From: Streptomyces paludis
Lineage (GTDB): Bacteria; Actinomycetota; Actinomycetes; Streptomycetales; Streptomycetaceae
Length of the DNA: 64,000 bases
Direction: 5' to 3'
NCBI RefSeq assembly: GCF_003344965.1
Contig: NZ_CP031194.1
Coordinates: 5,704,001 to 5,768,000, forward strand
In this document: positions 29,223 to 36,659 of the stretch, piece after piece
Layout: each line of letters opens with the position of its first letter
Position numbering within the stretch: the first letter of the stretch is position 1
The notes under the pieces: model-generated
The model's input: the letters and a program-made list of their open reading frames with translations, nothing else
Told to the model about the DNA's origin: nothing
Database searches by the model: none
Program-made: the position numbers and the translations under genes

Positions 29223-30125
29223 ATGGATCTGGATCTGCGCAAGTTGCGCTACTTCGTCGCCGTCGCCGAAAAGCTGCATTTCGGCCGCGCCGCCGATGAG
29301 CTGCACATCGCGCAGCCGGTGCTCAGCCGGCAGATCCGCGCGCTGGAACACGATCTCGGCACCCCGCTGCTGACGAGGGACAGCCACGGCGTGGCCCTGA
29401 CCGACGCCGGCAGCCAACTGCTGACCGACGCCGGCCCACTGCTGGCCTCCGCGCACGCGGTCCGCCACCGGGTGACCGTGGCCGCGCGCGGCAGCCGGCG
29501 GATCATGGTCGGCTTCCGGGCGGGAATCCCGGTCGCCCCGGCGGTCCGGCTGTTCGCCGAGCGGCACTCTGAGGTGATCGTGGACGTACAGCGGATTGAC
29601 GGGGACGATCAGGCCCCGATGCTGCTCGACGGCCGTATCGACATCGGCTATGTGCGGCTGCCCATCGACGAGGCCGGGCTCCGCGTCGCCCCGCTGTACA
29701 CCGAGCCACGGGTCGCGGTGCTGCCCGCCGGCCACGAACTGGCCGGCCGGGAGCAGATCACCGAGGCCGACCTCGCCGGCGAACCACTGGTCTGGCACGC
29801 TGACCCGAACACCCAACCCACCCGCCGCCCGCATCCCAACGCCGGGTACCTGGTGCGCGGGGTCGACGAGACACTCGAACATGTCGCGGCCGGCCGAGGC
29901 GTCTCGTTCCTGGCCCGCTCTGCAACGGTGTTCTACTCACACCCGGACATCAGCTACGTACCCGTCCCGGACCTGGCCCCCGACCAGGTATGCCTGGCCA
30001 TGGCGGCAACACGCACCTCGCCGGTGGTGGACGACTTCTTCACGGCGGCGCAGTCGGCGGCCGAGATCACGGCGGAGTGCGGAAACTACGAAATGTGGCA
30101 ACAGGGAAACGGCGCCGTTTTCTAG
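29223..30125 (+). CDS. LysR-family transcriptional regulator
   Basis: Regulator of 300 aa. The winged helix-turn-helix spans about residues 3-60 (LRKLRYFVAVAEKLHFGRAADELH, then QPVLSRQIRALEHDLG), followed by a linker helix and a periplasmic-binding-type effector domain (MVGFRAGIPVAPAVRLF, DIGYVRLP). ATG at 29223 begins the conserved MDLDLRKLRYF. It is divergent from the SDR/oxidoreductase pair that it probably controls. It ends about 95 bp before the large inverted repeats and the integrated element. Confidence 0.92.
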   Translation: MDLDLRKLRYFVAVAEKLHFGRAADELHIAQPVLSRQIRALEHDLGTPLLTRDSHGVALTDAGSQLLTDAGPLLASAHAVRHRVTVAARGSRRIMVGFRAGIPVAPAVRLFAERHSEVIVDVQRIDGDDQAPMLLDGRIDIGYVRLPIDEAGLRVAPLYTEPRVAVLPAGHELAGREQITEADLAGEPLVWHADPNTQPTRRPHPNAGYLVRGVDETLEHVAAGRGVSFLARSATVFYSHPDISYVPVPDLAPDQVCLAMAATRTSPVVDDFFTAAQSAAEITAECGNYEMWQQGNGAVF

Positions 30126-30220
30126 GAATGCTTGTCGCTCAATTCCGGCGTGTGCGGGTCAGTACCAAAGAGGTAACTGGGGTGGGCCGGTGGTGAGGTG
30201 CTGGGCGCTTGGTGCGGGGT

Positions 30221-30369
30221 GGGCCGCCCCTCCTTTTGCCAGTGTCGCGCCTCCAGGGGAGGTGTAAAGGGCGCTCCTTCGTCGCGTCGGCTTCGCCGAT
30301 TGCGCTTCGCTTCACCCTTGACACCTCCCCTTCCGGCGCGTGTACGGGAGAGGGGGCGGCCGGGGGGAG
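30221..30369. repeat. Inverted repeat R1, left copy, with long hairpin
   Basis: These 149 bp recur inverted at 40060-40208 with only a few mismatches. Outside it, gtgcgggtcagtacca near 30151 also matches inverted at about 40266-40280. Inside is a long hairpin whose outer arms are 30256-30271 (GGGGAGGTGTAAAGGG) and 30315-30330. The repeat sits at the 3' end of the LysR gene and could act as a bidirectional terminator. Confidence 0.85.
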
Positions 30370-30376
30370 GGGGCCC
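30357..30376 (-). other. Intact attB-like sequence in the left repeat arm
   Basis: The reverse complement reads gggccccctccccccggccg, identical to the attB that results when attL and attR are rejoined without the element. It is the uninterrupted R1/R2 junction of the left arm, about 550 bp from attL and in the opposite orientation. Confidence 0.6.
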
Positions 30377-30536
30377 GGGGGGTGGTGCCGTACTGCCACT
30401 CGGTTCAGGGTCCGGCGGGCGGGTGGGCCCTGCGGGGCTGCGCGGCAGAGGATTGGGGTGGTCCGACACCGGCTCGGCGGCTGACGGTCCGCTGTTTGCT
30501 GAGACTCAAGCCCCGCTGGTCACTGTTGTGTTGTGG
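30370..30536. repeat. Inverted repeat R2, left arm
   Basis: About 167 bp that recur inverted at 30737-30914. Long blocks match exactly, for example ggctcggcggctgacggtcc and its complement, and ctgcggggctgcgcggcaga. Overall identity looks close to 85-90 percent by eye. The arms enclose a 200-bp spacer. No gene is convincing here. Confidence 0.85.
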
Positions 30537-30736
30537 TGCCCGGAAGGCGGGTGGGTTCTGCGGCCCGGCCGGGTCTGCGGGCCGGATGCCCTGCCTGCAT
30601 GTCCTATATGGACTAGTTTGGTGACCCGTTGGGGCTCTCCTCAGGCGGTACATGTGTCCTCAGGTGCATTAGGAGCACTCCACGACGCATGGACGGCCTT
30701 CAGCGGCCCACTTGCCGCCACCCGCGTCTCAGTAAC

Positions 30737-30914
30737 CCCACAACCCACACAACGGCGCCCAGCGGGGCTTGAGTCTCAGCACACAGCGGACCGTCAGCCG
30801 CCGAGCCGGTGTGGGACCGCCCCATTCCTCTGCCGCGCAGCCCCGCAGGGTCCACCGGGCCGCCGGACCCTGAGCCGAGTGGCAGAACAGCGGACCCCTT
30901 GGGCCCCCTCCCCC
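30737..30914. repeat. Inverted repeat R2, right arm, ending at attL
   Basis: Reverse complement of 30370-30536. It runs directly into the attL core at 30908-30914. Its natural continuation, R1, is now found on the far side of the element at 40060. So before insertion the locus read R1-R2-spacer-R2'-R1', a palindrome of roughly 850 bp between the convergent LysR and hydrolase genes. Confidence 0.8.
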
Positions 30915-30937
30915 AGTGAACCCAACACCCTGGGAGC
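30908..30937 (+). other. attL (core plus P' arm)
   Basis: The core ctccccc (30908-30914) is followed by the phage-side arm 30915-30937, which ends acccaacaccctgggagc. That 18-mer is the reverse complement, with one mismatch, of the phage-side arm in attR (40040-40057). The integrase gene starts 44 bp further on, the usual place beside the attachment site. Confidence 0.75.
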
Positions 30938-30980
30938 ACTCGGGCGGCGGACCGTTTCCGCTGGTCACAAGGGGTTTTAC

Positions 30981-32615
30981 ATGGCTACAGCGACGCGCGG
31001 CAGGCACCTCTCGGTCCCTACAGACCGTATGAACAACGTAGCGAGCACGCCCGACGACCGGCCCGAAGTCGACCTGTTGCTGAGGAAGTCCAAGATCGTC
31101 CGCGAGGGGGAGCGCGCCCTCTCCATCCGTGCGCAGGAGGAGCGGGGCCGTGCGTGGGCCGCTGAGAACGGCTACCGGGTGCGGCGGGTGTGGAAGGAGA
31201 ACCTGTCTGCCTGGTCGGACGTGAAGCGGCCCATGTATGACGCAGCCATGGACGCCGTCCTCGGCGGAGAGGTCCCCGCGCTCTGGTGCTACGCGCTCGA
31301 CCGGTTCAGCCGCAAGGGTGCCGAAGCCGTGGTGCCGATCCTCGGCAAAGCGCGTGTGATCTTCGATTACGAGCGGCTCGACTCGATGGACGAGCGCGAC
31401 CGCCGATGGATCATCGACCGCGCGGAGAACGCCCGCGAATACTCCCAGCGCCTGTCCCACAACGTGCGGGGTACGAAGAACAGGCAGCGCAACGAAGGAC
31501 GCTGGCTCGCCAAAGCGCCGTTCGGCCTGGTCGCCCACCCGGACACGCGCCGGCTCTCCCCCAACCGTGCCCCGTACCTGTGCCTGATTGAGGGCCGCCG
31601 CGAGATCTCCCCGTGGGAAGTAGTCGTCCGCATCTTCAAGGAGATCGCCGAGGGCGTGTCCTCGCGTGCCCTGTCCCGCAAGCTCAACGCCGAGGGCATC
31701 TGCACATCCACGGGGAAGTCATGGACCGGCGCGGGCATCCGGGCGATCATCGTTCACCCCGCCTATGAGGGATGGCTCACCCTCACGCACTCCGGGAAGG
31801 TGCCCGCGCACTACGTCAACGAAGCCGGACAGCGTGTCCGCTGCGTCGATGACACGGTCCTGCCCGAGATGATTCCGGCCGAGACAGCGTCCCGCGCACG
31901 GCGGATCCTCAGCGGTCACCAAACCATCGTCAACACCACCGCGCCCACCCCCGGACGCAGCCTCCACGCGCTCACCGGACGGCTCCGCTGCACCGGATGC
32001 GGATACGCCATGTCCAAAGACGCAGACTCCTACGTGTGCCAGCAGCACGCGGGCGGTGGGCACTGCCCCGCACCTGCGTCCGCCACCCGCACCGCACTGG
32101 AAAAGTACGTCGTCGCCGAATGGGCCGCGAAACTCGGCGAGACAGGCGACGAAGACGAACTCATGATCGCCGTAGCCGAACGGTGGCAGGCACTCACCCG
32201 CCCCGAAGAAACACAGACAGTCCGGGACGCACGCGCCGAACTCAAAGCCGCACAAGCCAAACTCGACAAGTTCATGGCCGACGACGCAGCAGACTTCTAC
32301 ACCGGACGCAGCGCCCGCTACCGCATCCCCCACAAGAACGCCGCCGAACGCCGACTCGACAAGGCCGAAGCACGCATCCGGGAACTCACCGGAGACACGC
32401 GAGTCGATGTCTCGGTCCTCATGGACGGCGACGCGCTCACCAAGTGGGAAGGCTCCGATCCCGCCACGCGACGCGACCTGTTGGGCCTCGCCATCGACAC
32501 CATCCACGTCACCAAAGCAGCCAAACGCGGAATCAAGTTCAACGGCAAGCAGCGCGTCACCATCGAATGGGCCACCCCCGAACCCACCACCGACGACTAC
32601 ACCGAAGCCGCGTAA
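30981..32615 (+). CDS. Large serine recombinase (phage integrase)
   Basis: Site-specific recombinase of 544 aa. The resolvase-type catalytic domain shows LLLRKSKIVREG with likely nucleophile S37, ALSIRAQEERGRAWA, and the Arg-containing ALDRFSRKG. The recombinase domain (about 165-270: APFGLVAHPDTR..., LSRKLNAEGICTSTG) and a zinc ribbon near residues 337-365 (LRCTGCGYAM ... YVCQQHAGGGHC) follow, then a coiled-coil helix pair. ATG at 30981 is used; ATG at 31029 would still keep the catalytic domain. No excisionase (RDF) is obvious among the element's small genes, but one of the small orphans could serve. Confidence 0.95.
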   Translation: MATATRGRHLSVPTDRMNNVASTPDDRPEVDLLLRKSKIVREGERALSIRAQEERGRAWAAENGYRVRRVWKENLSAWSDVKRPMYDAAMDAVLGGEVPALWCYALDRFSRKGAEAVVPILGKARVIFDYERLDSMDERDRRWIIDRAENAREYSQRLSHNVRGTKNRQRNEGRWLAKAPFGLVAHPDTRRLSPNRAPYLCLIEGRREISPWEVVVRIFKEIAEGVSSRALSRKLNAEGICTSTGKSWTGAGIRAIIVHPAYEGWLTLTHSGKVPAHYVNEAGQRVRCVDDTVLPEMIPAETASRARRILSGHQTIVNTTAPTPGRSLHALTGRLRCTGCGYAMSKDADSYVCQQHAGGGHCPAPASATRTALEKYVVAEWAAKLGETGDEDELMIAVAERWQALTRPEETQTVRDARAELKAAQAKLDKFMADDAADFYTGRSARYRIPHKNAAERRLDKAEARIRELTGDTRVDVSVLMDGDALTKWEGSDPATRRDLLGLAIDTIHVTKAAKRGIKFNGKQRVTIEWATPEPTTDDYTEAA

Positions 32616-32636
32616 CAGCCCCTGCAAGCCAGAGAG

Positions 32637-32668
32637 AGCCCCGGACGGCCCCCAATGCCACCGGGGCT
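32637..32668 (+). terminator. Terminator after the integrase
   Basis: AGCCCCGG (32637-32644) pairs with CCGGGGCT (32661-32668), followed by TT and CCCC, 21 bp after the integrase stop. Confidence 0.65.
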
Positions 32669-33258
32669 TTCCCCTACCGAACAATTTCCGCCGGGGGCGT
32701 TCCTCGCCGAAATGCAGGCACTCCTCCGTCCCTACTATCACCGAGGGGCCGTTCAGGAGGCCGGGCAAGGTCTGCTCTCCACTAGAACCCAGGGAAGAGG
32801 CGGCGGATCGCCGGGGGCATGCGACCAGGCCAACCGGAGATGAGACGTGAATCACAGGCCTTGAATGTCGGGTTTCGATGGCTCTACTGGAACCTACCGC
32901 CCTCTATTACAAGTGAGGGAACCTATCGACACGGAGGGGCGGACGGCAACGCCCCAAGTCGCGCAACGGCCCCTGTAGAGCCGCGATCTGCCCCCCAGAC
33001 GGCGCGGGAGACTACGGGGCTTCCTCATGCCCTCCCAGGTAGGCGCGCGGGGCCGCGATGAATGGCTATGCAGGAAACCCTCCGGCCCTACCAAGGGTGC
33101 ACCCATGCGTCGCGCGCAGACGGCCCGAGGAATTCGCCCCGCCCTGCAAGGACCGCAACCTCTCGCGCTCGCTGTGACGTAATGCGGGACACCACTGGTC
33201 CCTACAGCAGGGAGAGACGAACCCCACCGTCCGCAGACGGACACCCCAGGAGGACGAC
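32669..33258. other. Gene-poor stretch after the integrase
   Basis: About 590 bp with no convincing coding frame; short open frames lack ribosome sites and codon bias. The end of the stretch carries CAGGAGGACGAC, the ribosome site of the next gene. Promoters for the following genes may lie here, but no clear -10/-35 pair was recognised. Confidence 0.4.
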
Positions 33259-33540
33259 ATGACGACACAGCACGACTCACTCATCAGTGTGCTGAAGCGA
33301 GCACGGTCACGGGCGCGCGCCCTGGCAGAGAGGGACCACCGAGCAGCCGAGGCACACGCGTTCGTGAGCGAGGCTCTGAGAGCCGCTGAGAGCCCGTACA
33401 GAGCCCCCGTGTGCGAACGGGACGGCTGCCCTCACACCGTGCTCTACGCGGGTCGTGGGCGGCTTCCCCTGTACTGCTCCGGCGCTTGCCGGGAGTGGGC
33501 CGCCCGCCGCCGGGCGAAACAGCAGCGGAAGGAGGGGTGA
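33259..33540 (+). CDS. Small zinc-ribbon protein
   Basis: Protein of 93 aa. An N-terminal basic helix (LISVLKRARSRARALAERD) is followed by a C-x4-C and C-x3-C pair: CERDGC, then YCSGACREWAARRRAKQ. The YCSxxCR tail recurs in the next gene. A strong ribosome site, AGGAGG, precedes the ATG. It is probably a small DNA- or RNA-binding protein; no family name can be given. Confidence 0.7.
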   Translation: MTTQHDSLISVLKRARSRARALAERDHRAAEAHAFVSEALRAAESPYRAPVCERDGCPHTVLYAGRGRLPLYCSGACREWAARRRAKQQRKEG

Positions 33541-33550
33541 GGAGTGCTGT

Positions 33551-33577
33551 TGTTACTAATCTTTTTGACGAGTAACA
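33551..33577 (+). promoter_or_regulatory. Dyad over a TTGACG box in an AT-rich patch
   Basis: TGTTACT (33551-33557) and AGTAACA (33571-33577) form a 7-bp perfect dyad spaced by 13 bp that contains TTGACG at 33565-33570, a good -35 box. The following 40 bp are A-rich. This resembles a repressor-controlled phage-type promoter for the gene at 33668; the -10 is uncertain (TAGAAA at 33583 or TAAGAA at 33593). Confidence 0.5.
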
Positions 33578-33667
33578 CAAAATAGAAAGAAGTAAGAAAA
33601 CTTAAGAAGAAACAGGAACCGTCGCCACACCATCGGATTCTGTAACAGACCCTCGGAGGGAGCCCTC

Positions 33668-34087
33668 TTGGGCTACTACGCGCCCGACAACCAACTGACC
33701 AACTGCGGACGCTGCGGCGAGTACCTGACCGGCAGACAGGAACGCTACTGCTCTCCGGCATGCCGACAGGCCGCATACCGCGCCGAACAGCGCACCACGA
33801 CCCGCCCGCCCATGAAGCCGTGCCCGCTGTGCGGGGAACTCTTCGAAGTGTGGCACCCGCGCAAGCGGTACTGCGACTACAACGACGAAGCAGGGTTCGT
33901 CTGCATCAACGCGCAGGAAGACATCCTCGAAGCCGCTGAGTTCGCGCGAGAGGACCGTATGACGGCAGAGTGCGCCCATTGTGGCGAGCCCGCCGGTTGG
34001 ACCGGCAGAGGGCGACCCAAGCGTTTCTGTACGCGCCGCTGTAGACAGGCCGCTTACCGGAAGCGCGTAGCCGAACAAGCCGCGTAG
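33668..34087 (+). CDS. Tandem zinc-ribbon protein
   Basis: Protein of 139 aa built from two similar cysteine clusters around a central one: CGRCGEYLTGRQERYCSPACR near the start, CPLCGELF...RYC in the middle, and CAHCGEP...RFCTRRCRQAAYRKR at the end. The repeated ending CRQAAYR is basic, as in nucleic-acid-binding modules. TTG at 33668 is chosen because CGGAGGGAG precedes it and the cysteine repeat begins at once. An intrinsic terminator follows. Its role in the element could be regulatory. Confidence 0.72.
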   Translation: MGYYAPDNQLTNCGRCGEYLTGRQERYCSPACRQAAYRAEQRTTTRPPMKPCPLCGELFEVWHPRKRYCDYNDEAGFVCINAQEDILEAAEFAREDRMTAECAHCGEPAGWTGRGRPKRFCTRRCRQAAYRKRVAEQAA

Positions 34088-34098
34088 CGAGACCAGTT

Positions 34099-34126
34099 CC
34101 CCCCTGACATGTCACGGGGGCTTTTT
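34099..34126 (+). terminator. Intrinsic terminator before the structural genes
   Basis: CCCCC-TGACA directly abuts TGTCA-C-GGGGG (34099-34120) and is followed by CTTTTT. It lies between the zinc-ribbon gene and the scaffold/capsid genes, so structural expression needs a new promoter or antitermination. Confidence 0.75.
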
Positions 34127-34189
34127 CATGCCCGAACAACAGTAAGGAGGGCTGTCCTCGTTCAGCACGGACGGAGACAGCGAAAACAC

Positions 34190-34642
34190 ATGAGCGATAT
34201 CGAGAACGTCAGCAGCAAGGAAGTCCAGCCGGGAGCCGGCCAGGAATCCCCGGAGACTGCCACCGAGCGTGTCACCGCAGAAAGCAATGGGAATGAGATA
34301 GCACCCGTTCCGGAGCTTGACGAGATGCGCGCTCAGCTTGAGGTAGCACAGAGCCGAATCGAAACCATGCTGATGCGAGAGGTTGAACACTTCGCAAAAG
34401 AGCGGCTTGCTGTTGCCTCGGATATTTTCGATCTCGGGAAGCATCAGATTTCCGACCTGCTCGACGATGCCGGGTACGTGAGCGAAGAGAAGACCACCGA
34501 AGCAATTGACGCGCTGTTGAAGTCCCGTCCGATGCTTGCCGTAAATCCGCCGTTCTGGGGTGACGTCGGCGGCGGACAGCGTGCTTCCTATGACCACGAC
34601 ACGCCCGATTGGAAGTCAGCCCTGCGGGGCTCCAGCTACTGA
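34190..34642 (+). CDS. Putative capsid scaffolding protein
   Basis: Protein of 150 aa directly before the capsid gene, the usual place of a scaffold. It is acidic and helical: a disordered Glu/Ser/Thr-rich start, a predicted coiled coil (LDEMRAQLEVAQSRIETMLMREVEHFAKERL, about residues 45-75), then a helix ISDLLDDAGYVSEEKTTEAIDALLK and a C-terminal WKSALRGSSY. Sequence identity to a known scaffold was not recognised; the call rests on position and composition. ATG at 34190 has GGAG 12 bp upstream. Confidence 0.55.
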   Translation: MSDIENVSSKEVQPGAGQESPETATERVTAESNGNEIAPVPELDEMRAQLEVAQSRIETMLMREVEHFAKERLAVASDIFDLGKHQISDLLDDAGYVSEEKTTEAIDALLKSRPMLAVNPPFWGDVGGGQRASYDHDTPDWKSALRGSSY

Positions 34643-34689
34643 CACGCCGAAGCACTGATTCCGACACGCCCGAAAGAACAGAGGTAAAC

Positions 34690-35532
34690 ATGTCTATCAA
34701 CACGTACACGCCCGGAGTTCAGGGCATTCTGCCTGACGAGTACGGGGCGCTGGTTGAGAAGCCGGTAAAAGAACTTTCCCTGGCTATGAAGCTGGGAACT
34801 GTCATCAACACGTCCAGCAACGTCTACCGCATTCCGATGCTGGTAGACGATGTGACCGTTGGTGCGGTAGCTGAAGGTGCGGAGATCACTCCGTCGGATG
34901 CGAAGTTTGATGAGAACCAGGTGAAGCCCGCCAAGTTCGCGGGGCTCACTATCATCAGCCGCGAAATGGCCGAGGACAGTTCTCCATCCGCAGGGGAGCA
35001 GGTAGGCCGCTCGATTGCACGCCAGATATCCAAGAGCGTGGACAACGCACTCTTGAATGCTCTTTCCGATCCGAACCCGGCCGGTCTCGGTTCGTTGAAG
35101 GGGATTTCGAAGGTGGCGGCCCCGGTCGTTTACGCGAATCTGGACCCGTTCGAGGAAGCTATTTCCCTCTCGGAGTCTGCGGGAGGAAACATCACCGCTT
35201 GGGTGATGAGTGCAACCACAGCGCTGGAAATCGCCAAGCTCAAAGATGAGACCAACTCGAACCGGAGTCTACTCAACACGGATATGACAATGGAGGGACG
35301 GCGGCAGATCCTCGGACGGCCGGTGTATGTGTCGCCATTCGCACAGCCGGACATTGTTTACGGAATCAGTCGGGAAGAAATTCTCACCATCGTCCGTACT
35401 GATACCCGGCTCGACGTGGACAAGTCTGTTTTCTTCACCAGCGACCGCGTAGCGGTAAAGGGAACCATGCGAGTCGCTTTCGGCTTCCCAGTGGAGGGCG
35501 CACACGTCCGTATTCAGAACGCATCCGAGTAA
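34690..35532 (+). CDS. HK97-type major capsid protein
   Basis: Protein of 280 aa resembling the phage capsid (HK97 fold) family. It begins GVQGILPDEYGALVEKPVKELSLAMKLGTVI, followed by the E-loop-like strand YRIPMLVDDVTVGAVAEGAEI, the spine region TIISREMAEDS...IARQISKSVDNALLNAL and the A-domain ending VAVKGTMRVAFGFPVEGAHVRIQ. It is short and lacks a long N-terminal delta domain, consistent with a separate scaffold gene upstream. Codon use is less GC-biased than in host genes. A 9-bp hairpin follows the stop. Confidence 0.85.
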   Translation: MSINTYTPGVQGILPDEYGALVEKPVKELSLAMKLGTVINTSSNVYRIPMLVDDVTVGAVAEGAEITPSDAKFDENQVKPAKFAGLTIISREMAEDSSPSAGEQVGRSIARQISKSVDNALLNALSDPNPAGLGSLKGISKVAAPVVYANLDPFEEAISLSESAGGNITAWVMSATTALEIAKLKDETNSNRSLLNTDMTMEGRRQILGRPVYVSPFAQPDIVYGISREEILTIVRTDTRLDVDKSVFFTSDRVAVKGTMRVAFGFPVEGAHVRIQNASE

Positions 35533-35540
35533 CAACGACT

Positions 35541-35570
35541 GGCCGGGGGTTCACCAATGAGCCCCCGGCC
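35541..35570 (+). terminator. Hairpin after the capsid gene
   Basis: GGCCGGGGG (35541-35549) pairs perfectly with CCCCCGGCC (35562-35570), with TTC/GAG extending the stem. There is no T-run, and the next start follows at 35583, so partial termination or mRNA protection of the capsid message is likely. Confidence 0.6.
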
Positions 35571-35582
35571 CGGAAGGACCCC

Positions 35583-35975
35583 ATGCCCCGAAAACCCCGT
35601 ACCCCCTGCACCATCCCCGGGTGCCCCGAACTGACCACGGGTGGCCGTTGTGCGGCCCATGAGCGGGAAGCGACCGCACAACGCGTGACACCAGGGACGA
35701 GTGCGTACGGGCGACTGTGGCCCCGTATCCGCCGTGCATACCTGTACGCGAACCCGTGGTGCGTGTTGTGTGGCCGGTTGGCGAACGTGGCGGACCATTT
35801 CCCGTTGTCACGCCGCGAGTTGCTCGCGCAGGGTGTTTTGAATCCGGATACTCCGAAGCATCTTCGGCCGTTGTGTGTCGCGTGCCATAACCGCGAAACG
35901 GCCCGGAAGCAGCCTGGTGGGTTCGCTGCTGAAGCGAAATCCCGTCGTGAGGCCGGCGAGCGTCCGCCGTTCTGA
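35583..35975 (+). CDS. HNH endonuclease
   Basis: Protein of 130 aa of the phage-type HNH family. It opens with CTIPGCPELTTGGRCAAHE and then shows the HNH core CVLCGRLANVADHFPLSRRE and HLRPLCVACHNRETA with the zinc-binding cysteines. In many phages and capsid-forming satellites such proteins sit beside the terminase genes and aid DNA packaging (established). Here it sits just before the small terminase. Confidence 0.88.
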   Translation: MPRKPRTPCTIPGCPELTTGGRCAAHEREATAQRVTPGTSAYGRLWPRIRRAYLYANPWCVLCGRLANVADHFPLSRRELLAQGVLNPDTPKHLRPLCVACHNRETARKQPGGFAAEAKSRREAGERPPF

Positions 35976-36093
35976 CCAGGCGGGTACCCCCTGCCCCTCG
36001 CGATCCTGCACGAGAGGGAGGAGAAAAACTCTCTCCGGAGCTGAAGGCGTTTTTGGGGCCCTAATCGAACGCATCAAAAGGAAGCGAGAATTT

Positions 36094-36591
36094 ATGGCCG
36101 ACCGATACCGGCCCATGTCTGCTGTTCAGCGGGCGCGCGAAGGTAACCCGTCAAAGACATCGATCAAAGAGGGAGTGGTAATCCCTCGCGCAATCCTCAC
36201 CGAACCGGACTGGAGCGAGGTTTTCAAGACCTCACCCGATCCTGCCGTTGAATCAGCGAACGAGCGTTGCCGCGATATGGCTTCTGTCGAATGGCGGCGC
36301 GTAGTACCGGTGTTGGAAGTTGCCGCCGGTATTGGCGAAGTAGACCATGCGACCGTCAAAGACTTGTGCGTGTGCGTCGCACGGATCGACCAGGCGGAAC
36401 GGGATCTCTCAGAGCGCGGGCTGATGGTGACCGCCGAGCGCGGAACGGTGAAGAACGGCGCCGCGACGATCGCAGCGCAGTACCGGACGCAACTCGCCCG
36501 GTACATCAGAGAGTTGGGCCTCTCGCCGAGCGCGCGGACCGCTATTACTGCCCCGGAATTCGATGATGACGACTCGGATATCTGGGACTGA
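36094..36591 (+). CDS. Phage terminase small subunit, P27 family
   Basis: Protein of 165 aa. Family traits are the N-terminal RAREGNPSKTSIKEGVVIPRA, EWRRVVPVLEVAAGIGEVDHATVKDLC and the closing NGAATIAAQYRTQLARYIRELGLSPSARTAI. Small terminases recognise the packaging site and recruit the large subunit; no large subunit is encoded in this element. ATG at 36094 is used; the frame is open further upstream across the intergenic gap. A perfect bidirectional terminator follows. Confidence 0.85.
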   Translation: MADRYRPMSAVQRAREGNPSKTSIKEGVVIPRAILTEPDWSEVFKTSPDPAVESANERCRDMASVEWRRVVPVLEVAAGIGEVDHATVKDLCVCVARIDQAERDLSERGLMVTAERGTVKNGAATIAAQYRTQLARYIRELGLSPSARTAITAPEFDDDDSDIWD

Positions 36592-36606
36592 CGCACAGCG
36601 ACACGG

Positions 36607-36653
36607 AGCCCCCGCACTTGCTGCCCTGTCTAGGGGAAACGAGTGCGGGGGCT
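36607..36653. terminator. Bidirectional terminator between small terminase and regulator genes
   Basis: AGCCCCCGCACT (36607-36618) is perfectly complementary to AGTGCGGGGGCT (36642-36653). It lies between two convergent genes and serves both. Confidence 0.85.
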
Positions 36654-36659
36654 TGCTGT

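Noticed and set aside
30120..30240. tRNA gene as integration target
   Set aside because: No tRNA-like sequence is present at either end; the target is an intergenic repeat.
30198..30980. Upstream extension of the integrase frame through the inverted repeats and attL
   Set aside because: The extension would cross attL and host repeats; the recombinase fold begins after 30981.
32669..33258. Excisionase or other small gene after the integrase
   Set aside because: Short open frames on both strands lack ribosome sites and recognisable motifs.
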